From NCBI GenBank assembly GCA_016709145.1, contig JADJEK010000001.1:682001-746000 (forward strand): 64,000 nucleotides of DNA, read 5' to 3'. The stretch comes from Planctomycetota bacterium (GTDB taxonomy: Bacteria > Planctomycetota > B15-G4 > JADJEK01). Below are positions 51,349 to 59,427 of the stretch, piece by piece (the first letter of the stretch is position 1; every line of letters begins with the position of its first letter). Both the position numbers and the translations under genes were made by a program. The notes below the pieces were generated by a model. The model saw only the letters and a list, made by a program, of their open reading frames with translations, was not told where the DNA came from and made no database searches.

Positions 51349-51663
51349 TCAGCGACGTTTCCGCGTGAACCACGCGCGCAGCCGGGACCACGGTCCTCGC
51401 TGCGCGCGTGCCATTTCGAGGTCGACGTCCTTGATGCCCGTGCGATGGCATTGCGTGCAGTAGACGAACACGTGCACGAGGTTCGGATCGCCGGCGTCGA
51501 AGTGTCTGCGCCAGCGCGCCTCGCGGAACCGACAGAACGGGCAGTAGACCTTGCCGACTTCGAGCGTCGCGAACTGCGGCAGCGCCTCGCGCACGATGCG
51601 TTCGACTTGCGCGTCGTCGTAGCGCTGACTGGGGCAACCGTCGCCGAGCGTCACGTCGGGCAT
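51349..51663 (-). CDS. small zinc-ribbon-like hypothetical protein
   Basis: The 104-aa protein is not recognised. It has two paired-cysteine knuckles, YCPFCRFREARW (about 40-51) and YCTQCHRTG (about 68-76), spaced as in a zinc ribbon, and an Arg-rich C terminus (RLRAWFTRKRR). It is 7 bp upstream of the glycosyltransferase 3' end on the same strand, so it is downstream in that transcript. The CTQCH could also be read as a heme motif, but there is no signal peptide, which favours zinc. Confidence 0.6.
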   Translation of the reverse strand: MPDVTLGDGCPSQRYDDAQVERIVREALPQFATLEVGKVYCPFCRFREARWRRHFDAGDPNLVHVFVYCTQCHRTGIKDVDLEMARAQRGPWSRLRAWFTRKRR

Positions 51664-51670
51664 CGGCGAC

Positions 51671-53305
51671 CTACGACTTCACGCGGCGATAGATCGCGAT
51701 GTGCGGCTGGAACGCGGCCCCGCGGCGGATCGGATGCTCGCGCGTCGGGCCGAACTTGGCGGCGAGTGCGTAGTGCGTGCCGAACGCGTTCACTTCCGCG
51801 TGCGGCTCTTCGCGCGGCGGCGTGACTTCGAGCACGGTGCGTGGCGTCTCGAACACCGACATCACGATCCAATCCGGCACGCCGAGGTCCACGGGCAACG
51901 GATCGCCGTAGCGGCGCTGCACGACGCGAGCGCAGCGCGGTGGATCGATGTTGTGCAGCGGCAGATCGAACGAGGTCACGGCGAACGCGGTCGGCTCGAT
52001 GTTCGCTTCGATCCAGCGCGTGGCGGGAGTCCACGGCTCGTCCTGCATCAGCTCGAGCATGCCGTAGGTCTTCCTCCCCGCGTCTTGGAGCACGAACGCG
52101 AGGATCGCGGCGGCGAACCAACGCAAACGCGCGTGCTCGATGATCGTGGCGAAGCCGACGCCGGCGGCGACGAGCAGCATCAGCAGGATCGGGATCGTGA
52201 AGCGCAGGTAGCAGTAGCCGATCGGCGCGATGAACGTCGCGTCGTACGAGATCGCGGGCACCAGCACGAGCAGCGCGCCGCGACCGAGCTTGCGGAACAG
52301 GACGACGAAGCCGAACACGGACGCCCACGGCAACACGAGGCCCATCGCATCGCGCAGGTGCTGCCCGGCCTGCAGTTGCAACTGGACGTGCCCGATCGCG
52401 CCGTGGAACTCGCGGAACGGGTCGACGCCGTCGCCGAAGATGTGGTCGAAGTGCTCGTGGAACGCGCGCATGTCCCACGGCACGCCGAACGCGAGCAGAT
52501 ACGTGACCGCGGCGATCGGCAGCGCGACCGCGATGCCGCGCCACGGGAAGGCTCGCTTGGGTCCGTCGTGACCGAGCGCGCCGGGACGCGCGAGCAGCCA
52601 GAGGATCACCGGGATCGTCAGGACGAACCAGCCGTAGACCTGGTCCTTCGTCGCTCCGGCGAGCGCAGCGAACACGCCCATCCAGACCAATGGCCGGGTG
52701 CGTCCGGTCTGGATCGCGGCCACGGCTTGGTCGAGCGCGAGCAAGCCCAGCGTCATGTACGGGACGTCGACGTTCAGCGTGTGCGCGTAGTAGACGACGG
52801 GGTACGACGTCGCCGTCAACGCGCCTGCGAACAACGCGGCGAGGTCGGACGCGAACCGCCGCGTGAACCGCATCATCGTCCAGACCAGCAGGATGCCGTA
52901 CGCCGCCGCCACACAGCGGCCGACGACGTTCAACTCGCCGATCGCATCGGCCTGCTCCGCGAACTGCCTGCGCAGGACGTCCGGAGGCATCGTGCCGGCG
53001 CGATCGAACAGAATCAGCATGCGATCGACGCGCGCCGCGCTCTCGTCGGCGTCGTAGCGCACGAACAACCACGCGCGCTCCGCGAGCCCCGTGACGAGGT
53101 AGTGGAGCCGCGGGTACTTGAGCCCGACCTGACTGCGCTCGCCGAACGCGTGCCGCACGGCATCGAGCGCGAACACCGGATGCAAGCCGTCGACGGCTTG
53201 GTCGTAGTGCGCCGGTTGGCCGTAGTCGATCGCCGTGAAATTGAACACGCCCGAGAGCAACAGGATCAGCGCGGCGATCCAACGATGGCGACGGCTCGTG
53301 AGCAT
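51671..53305 (-). CDS. GT-C-fold membrane glycosyltransferase (PMT/ArnT-like)
   Basis: The 544-aa integral membrane protein has roughly ten hydrophobic helices in the first 420 residues and a soluble C-terminal ~110 residues. The first extracytoplasmic loop is acidic (AIDYGQPAHYDQAVDG), as expected for the catalytic loop of lipid-phosphate-sugar-dependent GT-C enzymes. Later segments such as YYAHTLNVDVPYMTLGLLAL and ATKDQVYGWFV also fit this group. It would transfer a sugar from a polyprenyl carrier to protein or glycan outside the cytoplasm. The start at 53305 excludes a long non-protein-like extension upstream. Donor and acceptor are unknown. Confidence 0.8.
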   Translation of the reverse strand: MLTSRRHRWIAALILLLSGVFNFTAIDYGQPAHYDQAVDGLHPVFALDAVRHAFGERSQVGLKYPRLHYLVTGLAERAWLFVRYDADESAARVDRMLILFDRAGTMPPDVLRRQFAEQADAIGELNVVGRCVAAAYGILLVWTMMRFTRRFASDLAALFAGALTATSYPVVYYAHTLNVDVPYMTLGLLALDQAVAAIQTGRTRPLVWMGVFAALAGATKDQVYGWFVLTIPVILWLLARPGALGHDGPKRAFPWRGIAVALPIAAVTYLLAFGVPWDMRAFHEHFDHIFGDGVDPFREFHGAIGHVQLQLQAGQHLRDAMGLVLPWASVFGFVVLFRKLGRGALLVLVPAISYDATFIAPIGYCYLRFTIPILLMLLVAAGVGFATIIEHARLRWFAAAILAFVLQDAGRKTYGMLELMQDEPWTPATRWIEANIEPTAFAVTSFDLPLHNIDPPRCARVVQRRYGDPLPVDLGVPDWIVMSVFETPRTVLEVTPPREEPHAEVNAFGTHYALAAKFGPTREHPIRRGAAFQPHIAIYRRVKS

Positions 53306-53433
53306 GGCGCGGCATCGTAGACGACCGCTCCTCGTCCCGTCTGCCGAGGACGTCCGCGTCCCGAAGACGACTTTGACGAAGCCGTGACGGTCCGGCCTGC
53401 GGGGATCGATCCAATACGGACGATGGAGTCCCC

Positions 53434-53724
53434 ATGCTGATCCACGTCCTCGCTTTGCTCCTGGCACAGGTCGCCCCGGCGCCGCGCATCCCCTCGATCG
53501 AGTTCGCCTCGCGCCCCCTGTCCGCGTGGTGCGACGAGTTCGAGGAGTCGGGCCACCTCTCGCACGACGCGCTGTGGTGCGTCTACTGGCATGGTCCCGA
53601 CGAGAGGTTCTCGACGAAGCTCGTGGAGTGGCTCGCCGCGACGCCGTCGGAATCGATCCGCGCCGCGATCCCCGCGGCGCGCACGGATTGCGACGAGCGC
53701 GTTCGCACCCTCGCGCAGGAATGA
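53434..53724 (+). CDS. small secreted hypothetical protein
   Basis: The 96-aa protein has a signal peptide (MLIHVLALLLAQVAPAP) and a mature part rich in Trp, Cys and acidic residues (LSAWCDEFEESGHLSHDAL, WCVYWHGPDERF, later ARTDCDERV). Three cysteines are present. ATG 53434 has GGAG 6 nt upstream, and codon use matches neighbouring genes, which supports it as real. It matches no family I know. It is divergent from the glycosyltransferase gene and convergent with the toroid-formyltransferase gene (6 bp apart). Confidence 0.6.
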   Translation: MLIHVLALLLAQVAPAPRIPSIEFASRPLSAWCDEFEESGHLSHDALWCVYWHGPDERFSTKLVEWLAATPSESIRAAIPAARTDCDERVRTLAQE

Positions 53725-53730
53725 CGCGGA

Positions 53731-55704
53731 TCAGCGTTCGAGGTCGCGACGACGTGCGAGGTCGCGCGCGAGCATCGCCTTCAGTTCGGGATGCATGCCG
53801 AACCACTGGCGGATCTCGTAGCGCGATTGGCCGACGCGCGGCGGCAAGGTGCCACTGGTCCAGATCCAGTGCAGCACGTGCGCGAGCAATTCGATCTGCG
53901 CGGCGTCGACCGCGTCGCGCAGCGCGGCGATCGACGTGGCGTCCCCGAGCCCGACCACGCGCGCGACCAGCAGATCCCCGGTATCGATGCCCGCGTCGAC
54001 GAGGTGCGCCGTGACGCCGACGGCGTCGCCGTTGAACGCGGCCCACTCGGTGACGTTCATGCCGCGGTAGTGCGGCAGCAGACCCATGTGCGCGTTCACG
54101 GTGCCGAGACGCGGGATCGCGAGCAGCGCGGGCCGCAAGATCCCCGCGCCCGCGCAGACGAACAAGTCCGGATCGAGCTCGCGCAACGCGGCGAGCAAGC
54201 GCGGATCGACGAGCGACGACGCGCGCAACACGCGGATCCCGCGCGTGCGCGCGAGCTCGGCCGCGCCGAGTTCGGCCGGCGCATCGACGTCCGCATCACC
54301 GCCGAGGCTCGCGTCTCCCGGCAACGGTGCCAACCGCGCGATGACGCCGTCGACGCCTTCGTCCGCGAGGATCTGCGCCACGCGCGCCGTTCCTCCGAGA
54401 CCGGCGCGGTCCTCGAGCACGATCGCCGCGGGCTCGAAGCCGAACGCGTCGCACACGTTCAGGATGCGCGCGGCCTTGCGCGTGCTCGGCGTGGCCAACA
54501 GCACCACGCGCGGCTTGCGCGCAGCGCGCTGCGTGATCGGCGGCAGATGCGTCGGGACTTCGACCGGCAGCGGACGCGTGCCGAGCTCACGCGCTTCGAG
54601 TACGGCCGCGACGTGCCGCTTCAGCAGCAACGCGTCGATGAAGAACTTCGCGGCCCAATTCGGCAATGCGTTCGTGATGTAACCGCCCCACACCGGGTCG
54701 GAGCCCGCGATCGAGCCGAACAACGCGGGTTCGGACGCTTCCATCGGCTGCGCGCGCTTGACGTGATCGAGTGCCTTGAACGCCGCGTTGACGAGCCGCG
54801 GGTCGCCATTCCTCTGCCACAGGCGCATCCACAGGATCGCCATCTGCGCGTTGCCGGTGAGGCACGTCCACTCGGACGCTTTCTTCCAGCGCGCGTCGAG
54901 CGTGCCCGGCAGGAACCCCGAGAGTTCGAGTCGGCGCGCGATGCCGTACGCGGCGTGCTCGACGTGCTCGATCGCGTCGTCGCGGTTCGCGATCTGCGCC
55001 GTGAGCAAGAGCCCCGACAGCGTGTAGGCGATCGTGTGCGTAACGGCGCGACGAGCGGCATGGTCCTCGCCCGAGAACCCCATGCGATCGATCAAGCCGG
55101 TGGACGGATCGCGCGCCGCGAGCACCCAATCGAGGTGGCGCACCGCGGCCTCGACGAAGCGAGGTTCCTTCAAGTGCTGGCCGAGTTCGGCGAGCCAGCA
55201 GGTCGCGTGCGCCGAGTACGCCGTGGCGACGCCCATGTAGACCGCTTGGCGAAACGCCCCGTCCTTGTCCTGGATCGAGGTCAGCCACTTGCCGGCGCGC
55301 AACGCCGCGTCGGCCGCGCGCCAGTCGTTCGTGGCGCGATGCCACGCGACCAAGCCGTTCACGATCTGCGCGGTGTTGAAGAACGACGGCTGCGTGCGGT
55401 TCTCGTGGACTTCGAGCCCGGGGAACGCGCCGCTCGACAGTTGCAGACCGAGCAGGAACTCGATGCAGCGGCGCGCGCGCTCGTGCCAATGCGGCTCGTC
55501 GAGTTCTTCGCGCAGCGCGAGCAACGTCGGCACGCAGTAGCCCGTGGTCTCGGGGTAGCTCGACGTCCAGCCGCGATCGAGTCGATAACGCCCCACGATC
55601 CCGCCGTCGTCGGTCGCATCCTGCGCACGCGCGAGCCAACGCGCCGCGGCGACCAGGTGGTCGTGGTCCGAATAATCGCGCAGAGCGTTGCGCGTGCGAT
55701 GCAC
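53731..55704 (-). CDS. alpha/alpha-toroid - formyltransferase fusion protein (N terminus possibly frameshifted)
   Basis: The 657-aa protein has two halves. Residues 1-390 form an alpha/alpha-toroid of the terpenoid-cyclase/glycan-epimerase shape (RNALRDYSDHDHLVAAARWL, SSYPETTGYCVPTLLALREE, FNTAQIVNGLVAWHRA, GNAQMAILWMRLW). Residues about 410-657 form a PurN/Fmt-like formyltransferase (VVLLATPSTRKAARI, LFVCAGAGILRPALLAI, VNAHMGLLPHYRGMNVTEWA, GVTAHLVDAGIDTGDLL). The only in-frame start is GTG 55704, without a ribosome-binding site. A better start (ATG 55799, GGAG 6 nt upstream, peptide MPSLSTLTSFARFLRDTG) lies in a different frame, consistent with one missing base. The role is probably glycan or sugar-nucleotide N-formylation (inference). 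Confidence 0.8.
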   Translation of the reverse strand: MHRTRNALRDYSDHDHLVAAARWLARAQDATDDGGIVGRYRLDRGWTSSYPETTGYCVPTLLALREELDEPHWHERARRCIEFLLGLQLSSGAFPGLEVHENRTQPSFFNTAQIVNGLVAWHRATNDWRAADAALRAGKWLTSIQDKDGAFRQAVYMGVATAYSAHATCWLAELGQHLKEPRFVEAAVRHLDWVLAARDPSTGLIDRMGFSGEDHAARRAVTHTIAYTLSGLLLTAQIANRDDAIEHVEHAAYGIARRLELSGFLPGTLDARWKKASEWTCLTGNAQMAILWMRLWQRNGDPRLVNAAFKALDHVKRAQPMEASEPALFGSIAGSDPVWGGYITNALPNWAAKFFIDALLLKRHVAAVLEARELGTRPLPVEVPTHLPPITQRAARKPRVVLLATPSTRKAARILNVCDAFGFEPAAIVLEDRAGLGGTARVAQILADEGVDGVIARLAPLPGDASLGGDADVDAPAELGAAELARTRGIRVLRASSLVDPRLLAALRELDPDLFVCAGAGILRPALLAIPRLGTVNAHMGLLPHYRGMNVTEWAAFNGDAVGVTAHLVDAGIDTGDLLVARVVGLGDATSIAALRDAVDAAQIELLAHVLHWIWTSGTLPPRVGQSRYEIRQWFGMHPELKAMLARDLARRRDLER

Positions 55705-55848
55705 GACGTTGCGCCACAGCAGATGCGCGTGCCCTGCGCGCCAGCACCGGTGTCGCGCAGGAACCGCGCGAACGACGTCAGGGTGCTCAACGAAGGCATG
55801 CGTCTCTCCGACCGGGGGCGAGGAGCTTCGGGATTCGCAGGCGTCGCT

Positions 55849-58800
55849 TCAAGGGCCGAGTTGCTCGGCCGCGATTTGCTTCACGCGCTTGAGGTCGACC
55901 TTGCCGGTGCCGAGCAGCGGGATCGCGTCGACGTGGACGAACGCATCGGCGCGCGGCACGAACAGGTTCGGCAGGCCGAAGGTCGCGAGTTTGGCCAGGA
56001 CTTCGGCTTGCTCGGCGGGCGTGATCGTCGTCAGCACCGCGAGGCGTTCGCCCTTCTTCGCGTCGGGAACTCCGGTCACGGCGAAGCGTGGCGCGTCGCG
56101 TCGACCGAGAGCGTCGTAGAGCGCGTCCTCGACCTTGCCGTGCGGCACCATCTCGCCGCCGATCTTCGAGAAGCGCGACAAGCGGTCGGTGATCGTCAAG
56201 AAGCCGTCCTCGTCCTCGATCGCGAGATCGCCGGTCACGTACCAGCCGTCCCGCAGCGCGCCCTGCGTGAGGTCGTCCCGACCGAGGTAGCCGCGCATCA
56301 CGTTCGGTCCGCGCACGAGCAGGAGGCCGGGCTTGCCGGTCTCGACCTCGACGCCGGTGTCGGGGTCGACGAGGCGCACGGCGATGCCGGGCAGCGGCCG
56401 GCCGACCGCGCCGCGTTTCGCGCCGATCTGGAAGAACCCCGCCGAACGATACGGCGGCACGCTCGCGGCGATGACCGGCGCGCACTCGGTCGCGCCATAG
56501 CCCTCGAGCGGGCGGATCCCGAAGCGTTGCTCGAACGCGTCGGCCACGCGCTCGGGCAGCTTCTCGGCGCCGGTCATGACGACGCGGACCGAGCCGAACT
56601 GCTCGGGAGTGCAGCGGCGCGCGTAGATCTGCAGGAACGTCGGCGTCGCGAGCAACAGCGTCACGCGACGCTCGGCGACGACTTTGCCGATCGCGTCGCC
56701 GTCGAGCGGATTCGGGCAGAACGCGATCGGCAGACCTTCGGTCAACGCGAACCACAGCGTCAAGAAGCCGAACGAGTGGAACAGCGGCAGCGAGCCGAGC
56801 ACCACGTCGTCCTGCCGCGGTCGGAACACTTGCGAGAGGCCGCGCAGGTTGCTGTCGAGGTTGAAGTGCGAGAGCTGCACGCCCTTCGGCTCGGCGGTCG
56901 ATCCGCTGCTGAAGATCACGGTCGCGATCGCGTCGACCGTGACGCGTTCACGACGTCCGCACAGGCGTTCGAGCAGCGCGGCCGGCAACGCCAACGTCGC
57001 CAACGCGGCGACGGCGCGCGCGCCGCCGCCGATCGATGCGGCCAGGCCTTCGAGGAAGACCGGCTCGACGCCCGGGGGCAGGGCGACCTTCGCGCGCTCG
57101 AGGAACGCGCGGCTCGTGACGACGTGGCGCAGCGCCGATTGCCGTGCCGCCGAGCCGAGCCCATCGACACCGACCGTGAAGTTCAGGTTCACGATGCAGC
57201 GGCCCGCGAGCAGGATCGCGAGATTCGTGACCGCAGCGGCGACGCACGGCGGCAGCAGCACTCCCACGCGGTCGGTCGCGGCGAACACGTCGGGGCGAGC
57301 TCGCGCCAACGCAACGGCACGCGTCAGCAGGCCGAGTCGCGAGATCCGCGCGCCGGTCTCGTCGCACGCCGCGAATCCGAACGGAGAAAACCGTGCGCGC
57401 GCCAGCGCGAGTCGATGCAGCGGCCTGGCCGTGTCGCACCGCAACGGCCACGCGGACGCCGCCAGTTCTTCGACGGCGCGACGCACGCGTGGCATGGTCG
57501 AGGAGCTCGGCAACGGCGCGCCGAACGACACCGTGACGCGATACGGCAACTGTCGCGGCAGCTTGGTCACGAACGTGCCGCGCTCGAAGCTGAAGATGCT
57601 CCCCCACAGTCGATCGAGGTGCACCGGCACGATCGGGACGTCGCGGCCGTGGACGATCTTCTCGAGTCCGCGCCGAAACGGCTGCAAGCCGCCCGTGCGC
57701 GTGATCTGACCTTCCGGGAAGATGCAGACGACCTCGCCGCGATCGAGCGCGTCGCCGGCCGAACGCAAGCTGCGGAGCAGCGCACGCGGCCCACCCGCCG
57801 CATCGATCGGGATGACTTCGAGCGCGCGCAACACGCGCGAGAACAACGGCCGCTCGAACTGGCCGCGATCGACGATGAAGCGGACCGGCCGTTCGATCGA
57901 CGCCAGCAAGAACAGCCCGTCGACGAACGACACGTGGTTGGGAGCGAGCAATGCTCCGCCCGCGGACGGCACGAGCTCGCGCCCGACGACGCGCGTGCGA
58001 TAGACCGTGTGCGCGAGCAGGACGGCCAAGGCGCGCGCGAACGCCTGCGGCAGCAGCGTCCACGTCCACGCGGTTCCGACCAGAGTCGTCGCTGCCGCGA
58101 ACAGGAACTGCGCGCGCGGCGACGCACCACACTCGGCGAGGACGCGCGCGACGATCGAGCCCACCAGCATGCCGGCGTACGTGAAGACGTTCGCCAACGC
58201 GATGACCGCGCCGCGACGTTGCGCAGGTGCGCGCGTCTGCAGCAACGCGTTGATCGGTACGTTGACGAAACCGCTCGCGAGGCCGAGCAGCGCGAGCACG
58301 ACGAACGTGCCGAGGACCGCCGGCGCGGCAACGCCGAGCCACAACGTGAAGACGCCGAGTCCGGTGGCGCCGAGCGGGACGAGGCCGACCTCGACTTTGC
58401 CTTGCGACCAGCGGCCCGCGACGTAGCTGCCGATGCCGACACCGATGCCGAAGATCGCGAGCGGGAAGCCCTGCTGCGCCGGCGGCAGCGCGAGGCGCGT
58501 CGAGGAATCCACGAGGAGCGCCTGGCCGAGCAGGCTCGCCAGAGCCCAGAACCACGTCGAACCGATCACGCACAAGCGCAACGTGCGGTCGGCACGCAAC
58601 GCGGCCCACGCCTGCGCGACGCTCGCGGCGAGGCTGCCGCTGGCTCGCGCCGGTTCGGTCTTGGGAATGCCGAAGCTCGTCACGAGGCCGAGCGCGCCGG
58701 TTCCGAGCAACACGAGCCCGACGACGGCGGTCGAGTCGAACCCGGCATGGAGCAGGGGCCCGAGCACGGTTCCCGCGATGATCGCGAGGAACGTCCACAG

Positions 58801-59271
58801 CTCGAGCGCGCCGTTCGCTTCCGAAAGCCGTTCGTGCGGGACGAGTTCAGGGAGGATCCCGTACTTCGTCGGGGACAGCAGCGCGCTGACGCAGCCCATC
58901 GCCGCGAGCACGGCGATCAGCGCCTCGTACGACGGCGGCGACGCCATCAACACCCACGCGCCGAGCGCGAGCACGACGCACTCGGCGAATTTCAGCGCGA
59001 CGATCCAACTGCGCTTGGCGACGCGGTCTGCGATCGCGCCGCCGGGCAACGAGAACAGCACCAGTGGGATCAACAACGCCGCGGTCGCGAGGAACGTCTG
59101 GTGCTCTTTGGCCGCAGCGAACTCCGCGGCACCGACGCCGCGCTCGCGAACGATGCGTTCGCCGATCACGATGACGAGCAGCTTCCAGGCGTTGTCGTTG
59201 AACGCGGTCAGGGCCTGAGCCGAGACCAGCGGCCACAGTCGGACTCGGTGGGCATCGCGCGGGGTCTGCAC
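55849..59271 (-). CDS. aas: LplT-PlsC-AMP ligase fusion (acyl-ACP--phospholipid acyltransferase type)
   Basis: The 1140-aa protein fuses three activities of lysophospholipid recycling. Residues 1-420 form an MFS transporter like LplT (ALTAFNDNAWKLLVIVI, GGAIADRVAKRSWIV, SPTKYGILPELVPHERL). Residues about 430-620 form a PlsC acyltransferase (NHVSFVDG, the HX4D motif, and FPEGQITRTGG). Residues about 650-1140 form an adenylate-forming acyl ligase (FSSGSTAEPKGVQLSH, GYGATECAPV, GWYVTGDLAIEDEDGFL, DRLSRFSKIGGEMV, and a late GTGKVDLKR with the catalytic lysine). It would flip lysophospholipid inward and re-acylate it with an activated fatty acid. In E. coli lplT and aas are separate genes. Confidence 0.93.
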   Translation of the reverse strand: MQTPRDAHRVRLWPLVSAQALTAFNDNAWKLLVIVIGERIVRERGVGAAEFAAAKEHQTFLATAALLIPLVLFSLPGGAIADRVAKRSWIVALKFAECVVLALGAWVLMASPPSYEALIAVLAAMGCVSALLSPTKYGILPELVPHERLSEANGALELWTFLAIIAGTVLGPLLHAGFDSTAVVGLVLLGTGALGLVTSFGIPKTEPARASGSLAASVAQAWAALRADRTLRLCVIGSTWFWALASLLGQALLVDSSTRLALPPAQQGFPLAIFGIGVGIGSYVAGRWSQGKVEVGLVPLGATGLGVFTLWLGVAAPAVLGTFVVLALLGLASGFVNVPINALLQTRAPAQRRGAVIALANVFTYAGMLVGSIVARVLAECGASPRAQFLFAAATTLVGTAWTWTLLPQAFARALAVLLAHTVYRTRVVGRELVPSAGGALLAPNHVSFVDGLFLLASIERPVRFIVDRGQFERPLFSRVLRALEVIPIDAAGGPRALLRSLRSAGDALDRGEVVCIFPEGQITRTGGLQPFRRGLEKIVHGRDVPIVPVHLDRLWGSIFSFERGTFVTKLPRQLPYRVTVSFGAPLPSSSTMPRVRRAVEELAASAWPLRCDTARPLHRLALARARFSPFGFAACDETGARISRLGLLTRAVALARARPDVFAATDRVGVLLPPCVAAAVTNLAILLAGRCIVNLNFTVGVDGLGSAARQSALRHVVTSRAFLERAKVALPPGVEPVFLEGLAASIGGGARAVAALATLALPAALLERLCGRRERVTVDAIATVIFSSGSTAEPKGVQLSHFNLDSNLRGLSQVFRPRQDDVVLGSLPLFHSFGFLTLWFALTEGLPIAFCPNPLDGDAIGKVVAERRVTLLLATPTFLQIYARRCTPEQFGSVRVVMTGAEKLPERVADAFEQRFGIRPLEGYGATECAPVIAASVPPYRSAGFFQIGAKRGAVGRPLPGIAVRLVDPDTGVEVETGKPGLLLVRGPNVMRGYLGRDDLTQGALRDGWYVTGDLAIEDEDGFLTITDRLSRFSKIGGEMVPHGKVEDALYDALGRRDAPRFAVTGVPDAKKGERLAVLTTITPAEQAEVLAKLATFGLPNLFVPRADAFVHVDAIPLLGTGKVDLKRVKQIAAEQLGP

Positions 59272-59357
59272 GGCGCGGAAGTAGAGCAGAGCCTTCGCGC
59301 GATTGCGACGAGGCCGTCACGGTGTTCGCGGCGCCCGCGCCGAGCCGGACTGCAAGG

Positions 59358-59395
59358 CGACGGCCCCCGTGCGATCGCTCGCACGGGGGCCGTCG
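59358..59395 (-). terminator. 17-bp perfect terminator hairpin
   Basis: CGACGGCCCCCGTGCGA (59358-59374) is exactly inverted at 59379-59395 with a TCGC loop, 33 bp past the stop of the FG-GAP gene. It separates that transcript from the aas gene downstream. There is no U-tract. Confidence 0.75.
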
Positions 59396-59427
59396 ACGCA
59401 CTCGCGATCAGCGATCGCGGGTACGGA

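Noticed and set aside
51560..51600. c-type heme site in the small CPFC/CTQCH protein (51349-51663)
   Set aside because: There is no signal peptide, and a second CxxC knuckle suits zinc binding better.
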